A stretch of 64,000 nt of DNA from positions 41,416 through 105,415 of the forward strand of contig QQUA01000005.1 of assembly GCA_008501825.1 (NCBI GenBank), written 5' to 3'. This DNA is from Planctomycetota bacterium (GTDB lineage: Bacteria > Planctomycetota > UBA1135). A program made the translations under genes and the position numbers. The notes beneath the pieces were generated by a model that worked only from the letters and a program-made list of their open reading frames with translations, was not told the DNA's origin and did no database searches. Below, in pieces: positions 1-8,073 of the stretch (position 1 is its first letter; each line of letters begins with the position of its first letter).

Positions 1-276
1 GCCCTGATCCAGGAAGCGGTCTTGGAATTTCGCCGGATAGCCGGCGTGCAATGGCTTCAAGTCAGCGAAGTCGAGTTCGGAAACCAGGCCGTGGCCGTTG
101 GTGGTTCGCTGCAGGTCGCGGTCGTGGATCGCCACCAAAACTCCGTCGCGGCTGCGGTGAACGTCCACCTCGACGAAATCCACTTCCGCAAGCTGCAAAG
201 CTGCCTCCACCGCGGCCAGGGTATTTTCCGGAGCGAGGCTGGAGCATCCCCGGTGGGCAATCAGTTGGACGGTCAT
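1..276 (-). CDS. Glycerophosphodiester phosphodiesterase, C-terminus missing (partial)
   Basis: This is the N-terminal 92 residues of a GDPD-family enzyme, which hydrolyses glycerophosphodiesters to glycerol-3-phosphate and an alcohol. The gene starts at the ATG at 276 and runs off the left edge of the window. The family signature is intact: HRG near residue 8 followed by PENT, then EVDV and a later HD dyad. In the family these supply the catalytic histidines and the metal-binding Glu/Asp. No signal peptide precedes HRG, so a cytoplasmic enzyme is likely. There is no clear Shine-Dalgarno upstream. It is divergent from the thiol peroxidase gene, with about 150 bases between them. Family assignment is firm; substrate is not known. 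Confidence 0.9.
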   Translation of the reverse strand, partial: MTVQLIAHRGCSSLAPENTLAAVEAALQLAEVDFVEVDVHRSRDGVLVAIHDRDLQRTTNGHGLVSELDFADLKPLHAGYPAKFQDRFLDQG

Positions 277-424
277 GGGGCCTGGGAAGGCGAAGGGGAG
301 CGTTTCCCGGTGCTCAAATTAGGCTCAAGGAAGGAGGGAATGGCTGGAAGTCGGTGAAGTTTGAACCTAGAAAGGCCGGGCATGGCGGCGTGACCGCCCC
401 CCCGAACAGGATTTGGAGCCAACC

Positions 425-934
425 ATGGCTAGCATCACTCTAAAGGGAAACCCCATTCGCACCTCCGGTGAATTGCCGGCCGCCGGCGCAGTTGCCCCAA
501 ACTTCCAACTGGTGCGGCAAGACTTGTCCGAGTTGGAATTGACCGGTGTGAGCGGCAAGAAGGTGCTGAACATTTTCCCCAGCATCGACACTCCGATTTG
601 CGCCATCTCGGTGCGGCGCTTCAATCAGGTAGCCGGAAGTGCCGAGGGCGTCTCGGTGTTGAACATCTCCGCCGATCTTCCTTTCGCCGCCAAGCGCTTC
701 TGCGGGGCGGAGGGCCTGGAAGGAGTCGAAACCCTGTCCTGCTACCGAAGCCACTTCGCCGATGATTACGGGGTGCGCATGGTCGACGGACCGCTGGCCG
801 GCTTGTGTGCCCGAGCAGTACTGGTGCTGGATGAGAAGAACCAGGTCATCCACGCCGAACTGGTACCGGAAATCGCTCAAGAGCCCGATTACGACGGGGC
901 TTTACAGGCTCTCGGCCTGTCAGTCGGCGCCTAG
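425..934 (+). CDS. tpx: Thiol peroxidase (atypical 2-Cys peroxiredoxin)
   Basis: A 169-residue Tpx that reduces hydroperoxides at the expense of thioredoxin. The peroxidatic cysteine is C59 in SIDTPIC, and the resolving cysteine is C93 in the conserved FCGAEG motif. Their spacing matches the Tpx family, in which an intramolecular disulfide forms during turnover. The start at 425 (MASITLKGNP) gives the usual family N-terminus and has GGAG about seven bases upstream. An earlier ATG at 413 would only add four residues. Length is normal for the family. It is a cytoplasmic antioxidant enzyme followed by a small metal-binding-like protein. Confidence 0.95.
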   Translation: MASITLKGNPIRTSGELPAAGAVAPNFQLVRQDLSELELTGVSGKKVLNIFPSIDTPICAISVRRFNQVAGSAEGVSVLNISADLPFAAKRFCGAEGLEGVETLSCYRSHFADDYGVRMVDGPLAGLCARAVLVLDEKNQVIHAELVPEIAQEPDYDGALQALGLSVGA

Positions 935-992
935 CCTCAGCTTGCTCCTCGGATTTCGGTCACAGATCGCTTCCAGGCGGCGAACTCGAAGC

Positions 993-1322
993 ATGACTCG
1001 GAATCTTTTAAGGCCCAGGTACTGGTTAGCGGCCCTGCTGGTGATCGCGGTTGCCGGCGTGATCCTGGGGCCGCCGACCTTGGGGGCGGATCCGCCCGGT
1101 AACTGGGTGGAGATGCGGGTCGAGGGCATCGAATGTGGCTTGATTTGCGCCCCGAAAGTACGGAGGCTGCTTCGCCAATTTCCCTGGATCGGAGAGGTCC
1201 AGGTCGATCATGCCCGAGACTGGGTCCGAGTCGAGCTCCTGCAGGAAGACGCCGAACTTCAACCCATGTTGGACGCTTTGAACGATGCCGGATTTCCGGC
1301 TCGATTTTTGAATCCCGGTTAA
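993..1322 (+). CDS. Exported heavy-metal-associated-like domain protein
   Basis: A 109-residue protein with an N-terminal hydrophobic segment (about residues 10-30) that is either a signal peptide or an anchor. A single HMA-like fold of about 70 residues follows. The metal-loop region reads GIECGLICAPKV, aligning with the GMxCxxC loop of HMA domains and MerP, but here three residues separate the two cysteines instead of two. The rest shows the usual pattern, with hydrophobic residues before the loop, KVRRLL after it and a closing AGF turn. The ATG at 993 is chosen because it sits just before the signal; the longer upstream frame overlaps tpx. A periplasmic copper or other thiophilic-metal role is an inference. 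Confidence 0.7.
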   Translation: MTRNLLRPRYWLAALLVIAVAGVILGPPTLGADPPGNWVEMRVEGIECGLICAPKVRRLLRQFPWIGEVQVDHARDWVRVELLQEDAELQPMLDALNDAGFPARFLNPG

Positions 1323-1415
1323 TTGCCGGGGAAGGGCCAGCTTCGCTTTTTTAAGATTCGGTTTCGATCGCCTTGGCCTTGCCAGGAGCGGTCCCACCGG
1401 CACCCCTGGGATGGC

Positions 1416-1976
1416 ATGGCGCAGACGCGAAAAGAAAATTCCTTGGTTTGGATGGATTTGGAAATGACGGGGCTGGACCCGGAGAGGGAGCGGATCTTGG
1501 AAATCGCGGTCTTGCTCACCGACCAGGATTTGGAAGTGATCGCCGAAGGTCCTGAGCTGGTGATTTCCCAGCCGGAGGAGCTGTTGTCGGCCATGGACGC
1601 GTGGAACCAAGAACATCACGCCAGGTCCGGCCTGTTGGACCGGGTGCGGGCATCGAAGCTTTCCGAAACCCAGGCCGAAGACCAGGTGATGGCTTTTCTC
1701 GACCAATACACCGAGCCCAAGGTCGCACCATTGGCCGGCAACTCGGTGCATCACGACCGGCGGTTCCTGGCCCGCTACATGCCGCGCATTCACCAGCATT
1801 TGCACTATCGAATCGTTGACGTGACTACGGTGAAAGAACTGGCGCAGCGGTGGTATCCCGGAGTGGTCGAGGAGCGGCCGATGAAACGCAACCAGCACCG
1901 GGCGATGGACGATATCCGGGAATCTTTGGATGAACTGCGCTTCTATCGCCGCAGGGTGTTCCGAATCAACGGCTAG
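1416..1976 (+). CDS. orn: Oligoribonuclease
   Basis: A 186-residue DEDDh 3'-5' exonuclease that degrades 2-5 nt RNA fragments, including pGpG from cyclic-di-GMP breakdown. Motif I is WMDLEMTGLD near residues 12-21 and carries D14 and E16. NSVHHDRRFL follows in the middle, and HRAMDDI near the C-terminus supplies the DEDDh histidine and the last aspartate. Length and motif order match the Orn family. The ATG at 1416 (MAQTRKENSLVW) fits the family N-terminus; upstream in-frame codons would add about 30 unrelated residues. No strong ribosome-binding site is visible. Confidence 0.95.
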   Translation: MAQTRKENSLVWMDLEMTGLDPERERILEIAVLLTDQDLEVIAEGPELVISQPEELLSAMDAWNQEHHARSGLLDRVRASKLSETQAEDQVMAFLDQYTEPKVAPLAGNSVHHDRRFLARYMPRIHQHLHYRIVDVTTVKELAQRWYPGVVEERPMKRNQHRAMDDIRESLDELRFYRRRVFRING

Positions 1977-2052
1977 GTCGGGCGGGGTCTTCGAGGAGCC
2001 GGTCTAGAATGGGTTGACGGTGTTCATCCGTCCCTTCGATCCCCGCGAATTC

Positions 2053-4131
2053 ATGCTTGAATCCTTCCCCAAACCGGGCCTGCGGGCGCGGCTTTCGACT
2101 TTGTTGTTGGTCGCTGCCGGCGGCTTGCTGGCGTCTTCCTCCAGTTTTGCCCAAGAAGTCCAGGCGATTCTCGATTTGGACGGCCAAGGCGGCTTTTTCG
2201 ACCACCCTTATCCCAGTGACGTCCGCCGGGACGTTCAAGGCGGATTGCGGCTCGACGGTTTTCCCAATCCCAACAGCCTCCTGATCGTCGATCACCTGGC
2301 CGACGTGGTCATGCAGGACAACCAAGGCTGGGGTGTGGCGGCTCCCATGTACTTGGCCTTCGACGGCCCGATGCAGGGATCGGCCCTGCCGCTGGACCCT
2401 CGGGCCTACCTCAGCCTGTCTTCCGGTGTCCAGCTCGTGGACGTCGATCCGGCCTCCCCGGTGCGTGGGCAGCGGCTGCCGATCCGGGTGAATTTTCGCC
2501 TTGCCGCCGACTCCTATCGGCCGGCCAACTTGTTGGAAGTGCTTCCCGTGCAAGGCTTCGATCTGCGGGAAAACAACCACTATGCCTTGGTGGTCACCGA
2601 CGACGCCCCGGTTCCTTCGGGCTTCCAATGGAAGGTCCTGCCGGCTCTGGGCCAGGTGTTGCAGGGACAGGACCCCGGCGGCCAGTTCGGGCCCGCAGCC
2701 GCGGCCCTGTATCCCCTCGTGAGTCAGCAATGGCAGGTCGATGGTTTGGATCCGAACCGAATCGTTGCCGCCTCGGTGTTCCGTACCGGGGTACCGACCG
2801 CTCCTCTCAAAGACTACGCCCAGAGAGTGGCGCAATGGCAGGCTCCGGTGGTGGACGGACCCTTGGTGGTCACCCGGGAATACCCGAGTTACTACGTTTT
2901 GGAAACCACCTGGCAAGTGCCCCAATTCCAATCCGGAAGCATTCCCTATTTCACGCCGGCTGAAGGTGGAGTTTTTCAAGTGGACGCTTCCGGGGAACCA
3001 CAACCGCAGCATTACCGAACGGCGCCGATGGTGGTTTGCATTCCGAAGGGAACCATGCCGGCGCAAGGTTTCCCGCTTTTGTTCTACATCAACGGCACCG
3101 GTGGATTTGCTTCTCAAGTTTTCGCCCGCGGTGAGTTGGATCCGGTCACCATGGAAAGAAAGGTGGGCGAAGGACCTTCGGAAATTGCCGCCGAACGAGG
3201 GTGGGCTTCTTCCGGAATGGGGGCTCACTTGGCTCCGGAGCATGCCGGCCTGGCTTCCGCCGGCGGCTACATCGTGTACAACGTGTTCAATCCCAGGGCC
3301 ATGCGCGATAACTTCAAGCAATTGGTCTTGGAAAACTTGTTGTATCGAAGACTGCTCTTGCAGCTTGCCATCAACCCGGCTCTTTGCCCGTTGACCGACG
3401 CCAGTGCCGCAGCCGACGGCCAGATCCGATTTGACCCATCCATGCAAGTGGTCATGGGGCAATCTTTGGGCAGCTATTTGAGCGGCATGTTGGCGGCGGT
3501 GGACCCTATGGCTTTCCAAGGTGCGATCCTCACCGGCGCCGGCGGTTCCTGGGTGGAATTCGCCCGTGGTCCGCGGGATCCGATTTCCCTTCAGGAAGTT
3601 TTGGAAACCTTGTTGTTCGCCTTGCCGCCCGGCGAGGAGTTGGACATTTGGCATCCCTTGTTCACGTTGGTAGAAACCGCTTTGGGAGGGTCCAACAACG
3701 TCCATTACGTCGATGAAATCTTGCGCCAAACCGACGCCGGCCGGCCGGCTCCTCACGTCTTCGTGATTCAGGGGTACCACGACCTGCAAGTACCCGACAA
3801 CTTGCAACGGGCTTTGTTGTTGGGCTTGGGAGTCGATTTCGCCGGTTCCGAAGTCGGGCCCTATCCTGGAGGGCAAGTGTTGCCGGCGATGTTGATGGCC
3901 GGCGCTCAGCAGTGGAACTTCCCGGTAGCTTTAAATCTGCCCGTACCGAATCATGGAGCTCGAACCGCGGTGGTGGTTCGTTATCTCCAGGACGCTTTGC
4001 AACATGGTCATTACGTGACCTTCCAGTTGGAGGAGCCCAAGCACCAGTACGGTTGCTTTTTGGAAACTCTGCTTAGCCGCGGTTTCCCGGAAATACCCCA
4101 AGGAGGTCTGCAAGGGGATCCCTGTCCCTGA
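2053..4131 (+). CDS. Exported alpha/beta-hydrolase-like protein
   Basis: A 692-residue secreted protein. A cleavable signal peptide covers about residues 1-34, with a leucine/alanine core ending FAQ. Near residues 50-75 is a PYPSDVRR...DGFPNP segment like that found at the start of bacterial extracellular lipase or virulence-factor-lipase proteins. The nucleophile elbow is GQSLG with S471, followed by the expected small-residue helix, and NHGART near the C-terminus may hold the catalytic histidine. The ATG at 2053 is preferred because it begins just before the signal. A TAGAAT hexamer at 2005-2010 is a plausible -10 for a leadered transcript. Substrate unknown; a lipase or esterase role is inferred. 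Confidence 0.6.
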   Translation: MLESFPKPGLRARLSTLLLVAAGGLLASSSSFAQEVQAILDLDGQGGFFDHPYPSDVRRDVQGGLRLDGFPNPNSLLIVDHLADVVMQDNQGWGVAAPMYLAFDGPMQGSALPLDPRAYLSLSSGVQLVDVDPASPVRGQRLPIRVNFRLAADSYRPANLLEVLPVQGFDLRENNHYALVVTDDAPVPSGFQWKVLPALGQVLQGQDPGGQFGPAAAALYPLVSQQWQVDGLDPNRIVAASVFRTGVPTAPLKDYAQRVAQWQAPVVDGPLVVTREYPSYYVLETTWQVPQFQSGSIPYFTPAEGGVFQVDASGEPQPQHYRTAPMVVCIPKGTMPAQGFPLLFYINGTGGFASQVFARGELDPVTMERKVGEGPSEIAAERGWASSGMGAHLAPEHAGLASAGGYIVYNVFNPRAMRDNFKQLVLENLLYRRLLLQLAINPALCPLTDASAAADGQIRFDPSMQVVMGQSLGSYLSGMLAAVDPMAFQGAILTGAGGSWVEFARGPRDPISLQEVLETLLFALPPGEELDIWHPLFTLVETALGGSNNVHYVDEILRQTDAGRPAPHVFVIQGYHDLQVPDNLQRALLLGLGVDFAGSEVGPYPGGQVLPAMLMAGAQQWNFPVALNLPVPNHGARTAVVVRYLQDALQHGHYVTFQLEEPKHQYGCFLETLLSRGFPEIPQGGLQGDPCP

Positions 4132-4320
4132 CCGCCTTTCCGGAGCCAGCTTTCCGCCAGGACTTGTTCAATTGCGGGACCGGTTTCTGCGGCAGCGGGG
4201 AATCCGGTTCCAAACTTTGTGGGTTCATCACCATGAACCGCGGACCGTCCGTGTTTCTTTCTAACAAATCCTGCTTTGAAAAGAACTCAGAAGAGGGGAA
4301 ACCCAACTGCGAAGAAAATC

Positions 4321-4875
4321 ATGAAATCGGTGCGGCGAGAAGACATCCCTGATCCGGAAGCTTACGAGAAGATGCGCGAAGCTTTCCGTCAGGAGATTAT
4401 GGAGGTGAAGAAGTGGCGGCGGGTTCATTTGGGAAGTCATCTGACCTTCCTGTTCGAAACCACGGAAACCATTCGCTACCAAGTCTTGGAAATGCTGCGG
4501 ATCGAAGACCAGTGGGAGGAGCCTGAAGTAAATCGTGAGTTGAAAACCCACAACGATTTGTTGGCGGACCGCGGCGACTTGGCCTGTACCTTGTTGATTG
4601 AAATCGAAGACCCTTTGCAGCGGGACATCCTGTTGGGGAAGTGGCTGGATCTTCCCTCTTGCATCTACATGGAGCTGGAAGACGGAAGTCGCATCACTCC
4701 CGATTTCGACCGAGGGCAAGCAGGGGTTGACCGCCTTTCTTCCGTTCTATATCTGAAGTTTCCTTGCGGTGGCAAGAAACCCAGTCGACTTGGCATTGAC
4801 AAAGACGGGCTGCAATTGGATGTCCAATTGAATCAAACGCAGCAGGAAGCCCTGGCCGCCGACCTGAGGATCTAG
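4321..4875 (+). CDS. DUF3501 family protein
   Basis: A 184-residue cytoplasmic protein matching DUF3501. It opens with MKSVRREDIPD and YEKMREAFRQE, then RRVHLGSHLTFLFET and IRYQVLEMLR, all typical of the family. The function of the family is not known to me. The ATG at 4321 gives the normal N-terminus. A TTG at 4276 in the same frame would add 15 basic residues and is not supported. The upstream gap of about 190 bases shows no obvious signal. It lies between two exported hydrolase genes, which does not define its role. Confidence 0.8.
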   Translation: MKSVRREDIPDPEAYEKMREAFRQEIMEVKKWRRVHLGSHLTFLFETTETIRYQVLEMLRIEDQWEEPEVNRELKTHNDLLADRGDLACTLLIEIEDPLQRDILLGKWLDLPSCIYMELEDGSRITPDFDRGQAGVDRLSSVLYLKFPCGGKKPSRLGIDKDGLQLDVQLNQTQQEALAADLRI

Positions 4876-4961
4876 GGGGACTCTAAATCCCCGGGGGAGG
4901 AGGCCTGGAAATGGCATTTCGGCGCTGAAGGAAGCCGGATTTTCTCCTAAGGTGAAAGGCC

Positions 4962-6176
4962 ATGAAATTCGGCCTTCCATTCCTTTGGTTCTCCCTTCTT
5001 GCAACCGCAACTCCGCTGGCCGCTCAGGCCATTGAAGATCCAGGTCCCCATGCGGTGGGATGGAGGGACGTCCTTTTCGACGACCAGATATTTCAACAAG
5101 GCAGCATCTCCGCCCGAATTTTTTATCCGGCCTTGCAGGCGGGCAAGGATACCCCTGCGGATCCCTCCGGCGGCCCATTCCCCTTGATCGGTTTTCAGCA
5201 CGGATGGTTGGGCAGTCCGGACGATTACGACGAGTTGTGTACTCATTTGGCCAGTTGGGGCTTCTTGGTGGCCTCCACCGGGACCGAGACCGGACTTTTT
5301 CCCAACCATGCTCAATACGCCCGGGACACCCGTTCCCTCCTGCATTGGGTCGATGCCGCTTCCCAAACTTCGGGAAGCTGGTTGCAGGATATGTCCTGGG
5401 ACGGACCTTGGGCCGCTTCCGGCCATAGCATGGGAGGAGGGGTTCTGGCCCGATTGATCGGCATCGAGAATCGGATCGAGGTCATCGTCGGATTGCAATC
5501 CGCTTCTCAATCCGGAAGCGAACCGTTGCAAAACATGCAATCCTTTTCGGGGCGGGCCTATCAGATTGCCGGTTCCGAAGATTGGATCGTGCCTCCGGCT
5601 GTGGTTTACGATTGGTTCGCCAACGCGGATGCGGCTTTAAGAAATCAGTTTTATCAGGTGGAAGGGATGGGGCATACCGGCTGTACCGACACCCCGTCGA
5701 TATTCGAGACCATGCCTCCTGCGGAACAGAAACGGTTGCACCGGCGCCTGCTGACCGGTTTGTTGCGATTTGAAATGCTGGGTCACTTTGAATTGTTGCC
5801 CGATCTTTTTGGTGAGGGCATCCAAATCGAGCCGGTGGTCTATCAGGCCGATCATGAGATGCCGGTTTTTTGGGCGGATGAGAGTCGAAACGGAAGCGGT
5901 GATTTAGCCGTGGGTCTGGCGGCTCGAAATGGTGAGCGGGCATTGATGGCCTGGTCGCTCGTTCCGGCGGCGCAGCAAACCGCCTATGGCTTGCTGGGTT
6001 TGGATCCGGCTTCCTTGGTGGTGTTCTCCGATACGGTTTTGCCGCTAGGGGGCAAGGTGCGAGAAATCCTACCGACCCAGCCGGCCTGGAGCGGCCAACC
6101 GCTTTACTTGCAAGGCCTGTCGATCGGGGTGAACAACACTCAGTTGAGCGCTACCCGAACACTGAATATTCCCTGA
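4962..6176 (+). CDS. Exported alpha/beta hydrolase, chlorophyllase/dienelactone-hydrolase type
   Basis: A 404-residue secreted hydrolase with a signal peptide over about residues 1-21 ending AAQA. The alpha/beta core covers about residues 45-300. FQHGWLGSPDDY resembles the oxyanion-hole strand, GHSMGGG carries nucleophile S156, and GSEDWIVPP near residue 205 and GMGHTGC near residue 235 are in the right places for the acid and histidine. The arrangement resembles chlorophyllase-like and PAF-acetylhydrolase-like enzymes. AAAGG about four bases upstream supports the ATG at 4962. The residues after about 300 look like a beta-rich tail. A strong intrinsic terminator follows. Substrate unknown. 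Confidence 0.75.
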   Translation: MKFGLPFLWFSLLATATPLAAQAIEDPGPHAVGWRDVLFDDQIFQQGSISARIFYPALQAGKDTPADPSGGPFPLIGFQHGWLGSPDDYDELCTHLASWGFLVASTGTETGLFPNHAQYARDTRSLLHWVDAASQTSGSWLQDMSWDGPWAASGHSMGGGVLARLIGIENRIEVIVGLQSASQSGSEPLQNMQSFSGRAYQIAGSEDWIVPPAVVYDWFANADAALRNQFYQVEGMGHTGCTDTPSIFETMPPAEQKRLHRRLLTGLLRFEMLGHFELLPDLFGEGIQIEPVVYQADHEMPVFWADESRNGSGDLAVGLAARNGERALMAWSLVPAAQQTAYGLLGLDPASLVVFSDTVLPLGGKVREILPTQPAWSGQPLYLQGLSIGVNNTQLSATRTLNIP

Positions 6177-6194
6177 TTTTTTTCAGGGCTTTCG

Positions 6195-6233
6195 GTCGCC
6201 TCCCAAATTTTTGCTTGGGGGGCGACTTTTTTT
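6195..6233 (+). terminator. Intrinsic terminator after the alpha/beta hydrolase gene
   Basis: A 12-bp stem (6195-6206 with 6215-6226, one G-U pair), an 8-base loop and seven T residues at 6227-6233. A shorter 6-bp hairpin with a T-rich loop sits at the stop codon just upstream (6171-6188). Confidence 0.85.
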
Positions 6234-6342
6234 GTAACCCGATCCCGGCCTCTTCGTCTGCCCTCATGAGCCCAGGAAGCCGCGCCTCGGCGTTGTCCGA
6301 GTGTCCTTTTCGATCCTGGGGAACATCCAAGGAGGAAGATTG

Positions 6343-7989
6343 TTGATTTCTTTCCATAGAGATGGGGTGGTTGAGGGACACTTGCAAAACTTTGTTTTTG
6401 CCTTCGCCTGCGGTTTCCTGGTGCTCACCGTCCTGCCTGGGATGGCCTCGGCTCATCCGCTAGAGGGATTCTGGCAAGAAATAGGTGAGAGAAGCGAAGA
6501 CTTGGAAATCACAGCTTCGGACGGCAACGCCCATCAATGGCTTGGAACGGGTCTGAGCCTGGATGCAGACTGGCTGGCGGCAGGGGCGCCGGGGGTCGAT
6601 GGATCGGGTTTGAACACCGGGGCGGTCTACCTGTTTCAATGGCATCCTGCATCGGAATCCTGGGAGGAACGGCAAGTGTTGTGGCCGGAAGATTCGGATT
6701 GGGGAGCGAGTTTTGGCGGAGCACTCCAACTTCAACAGGGAAATTTGCTAGTTTCCGCCGAGCACGGGCGAGTGCAGAATTCGAGCGGACTTCGGGTCGC
6801 GGCAGGTTTGTTGTATTTCTATCAATGGAATCCAAATGGGGAAATATGGGAATTCCAACAAAAGGTGAAAGCCCTGGATCCGGCTCCTGGAGATCGATTC
6901 GGGGCTTCCATCGACGTGGATCAAAACCGCCTCTTGGTTGGCGCCCCCATGCAAGATCAAAAGGGTAAAGATGCCGGTGCGGCTTATTTGTTCACCTGGA
7001 ACGACGAAGTCGAGCTTTGGGAGCAACATACCAAATTCCTTCCTTCCGATTTGGATGCCGGAGACCAGTTCGGCATCGACGTGGCCTTGCACGGAGACTT
7101 ATGCTTGATTGGCGCTTGGCTCCACGACGGAGCGACCGAGGATGGAGGAGCCGCCTTCGTTTACCAATTTGATTCCGGATCCGATCAATGGCTGTTTCAA
7201 AAGAAACTGCACTCTCCGATTTTGGATCCGGGTAGTGGTTTCGGCTATTCCCTGGCCTTGGATGCTTCCAGGGCGTTCATCGGGGCGTTTCGAGAAGACC
7301 ATGATTTGGAGCCCTGGGACTGCGGTGCTGCCCATCTCTATCGCCGAAAGGGAGGGGAATGGGATTATGAAGCTCGCTTCCTACCCTCGAATCCGGGGGT
7401 TGAAGGCAACTTCGGTTTTTCGGTGGCTTTGAGTAGCGGAATGTTGGCGGTCGGTGGATGGATGTTGCCGGGGTCTCAGTCTGGGACCGGTGCGGTAGAT
7501 CTGTTCCGCTGGGATCAGGGATCGGCATCCTGGTCTTGGTGGGAGCGATGGATCGCCTCTGATGGAGCCCCAGGGGACGCCTTCGGAAAAGTCTGTTTGG
7601 AGGATGGCTGGTCGGTGGTCAGCGCCTCCAATCGAGATGCCGCAAAGATAAGCCAAGGCAGTCTCTTCTTGTTTGACAACCGAAATTTGTTTATGCAGGA
7701 TTTGGGAAACGATTGGATTCAAATCGAACTAGCCGGAGGGGAGCCTCATTGTTGGAGCTGGTTGACCGTTTCCGAGATTGGCCCGGGCAAAACCTGGTTT
7801 CCGGGCCGACAGGCTTTTGTTGGTCTTAGTTTTCCAAACTTGGTCGGGGATGCGAAGTGGGCCGATGCTCAAGGACGGGCTGCCTGGTTGCTGCGCAAAA
7901 CCTTCAAGCCGGATGGGCATCTTTTGTGGCTTCAGGTGGCGCAATTCCAAAGTCGCCCTTCGAGCATGCTGACGTGGAGCACTCCCTAA
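6343..7989 (+). CDS. Exported FG-GAP/integrin-alpha-like beta-propeller protein
   Basis: A large secreted protein of about 548 residues built from repeated blades of roughly 55 residues. Repeating units of the form GDxFGxxxAL...LLVGAP and GAAYLF occur about seven times between residues 45 and 430. This is the pattern of FG-GAP repeat propellers, in which each blade pairs a state-of-the-object phrase with a hydrophobic strand. The last 110 residues are a separate beta-rich tail. An N-terminal hydrophobic stretch ending ASAH is the signal. The start is most likely the TTG at 6343, which has GGAGGAAG at 6331-6338. The GTG at 6301 would place the ribosome-binding site inside the gene. Function unknown; adhesion or ligand binding is typical of the fold. 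Confidence 0.65.
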   Translation: MISFHRDGVVEGHLQNFVFAFACGFLVLTVLPGMASAHPLEGFWQEIGERSEDLEITASDGNAHQWLGTGLSLDADWLAAGAPGVDGSGLNTGAVYLFQWHPASESWEERQVLWPEDSDWGASFGGALQLQQGNLLVSAEHGRVQNSSGLRVAAGLLYFYQWNPNGEIWEFQQKVKALDPAPGDRFGASIDVDQNRLLVGAPMQDQKGKDAGAAYLFTWNDEVELWEQHTKFLPSDLDAGDQFGIDVALHGDLCLIGAWLHDGATEDGGAAFVYQFDSGSDQWLFQKKLHSPILDPGSGFGYSLALDASRAFIGAFREDHDLEPWDCGAAHLYRRKGGEWDYEARFLPSNPGVEGNFGFSVALSSGMLAVGGWMLPGSQSGTGAVDLFRWDQGSASWSWWERWIASDGAPGDAFGKVCLEDGWSVVSASNRDAAKISQGSLFLFDNRNLFMQDLGNDWIQIELAGGEPHCWSWLTVSEIGPGKTWFPGRQAFVGLSFPNLVGDAKWADAQGRAAWLLRKTFKPDGHLLWLQVAQFQSRPSSMLTWSTP

Positions 7990-8014
7990 TCCAGGTTGAG
8001 GATGACGACGGGTA

Positions 8015-8047
8015 GGGCGGAGGATTTCGGTTCTCCGCCCTTTTCTT
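8015..8047 (+). terminator. Intrinsic terminator after the propeller gene
   Basis: A perfect 8-bp stem GGGCGGAG/CTCCGCCC (8015-8022 with 8033-8040), a 10-base loop and TTTTCTT. It lies between convergent genes. Confidence 0.8.
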
Positions 8048-8073
8048 CGCCTGGAAGGAAACAGCCGCCGTCC

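Noticed and set aside
1966..3876. A 636-codon open frame on the minus strand
   Set aside because: It is antisense to the exported hydrolase at 2053-4131, has no recognisable motifs, and its composition (Gln/His/Arg-rich) is that of a shadow frame in GC-rich DNA.
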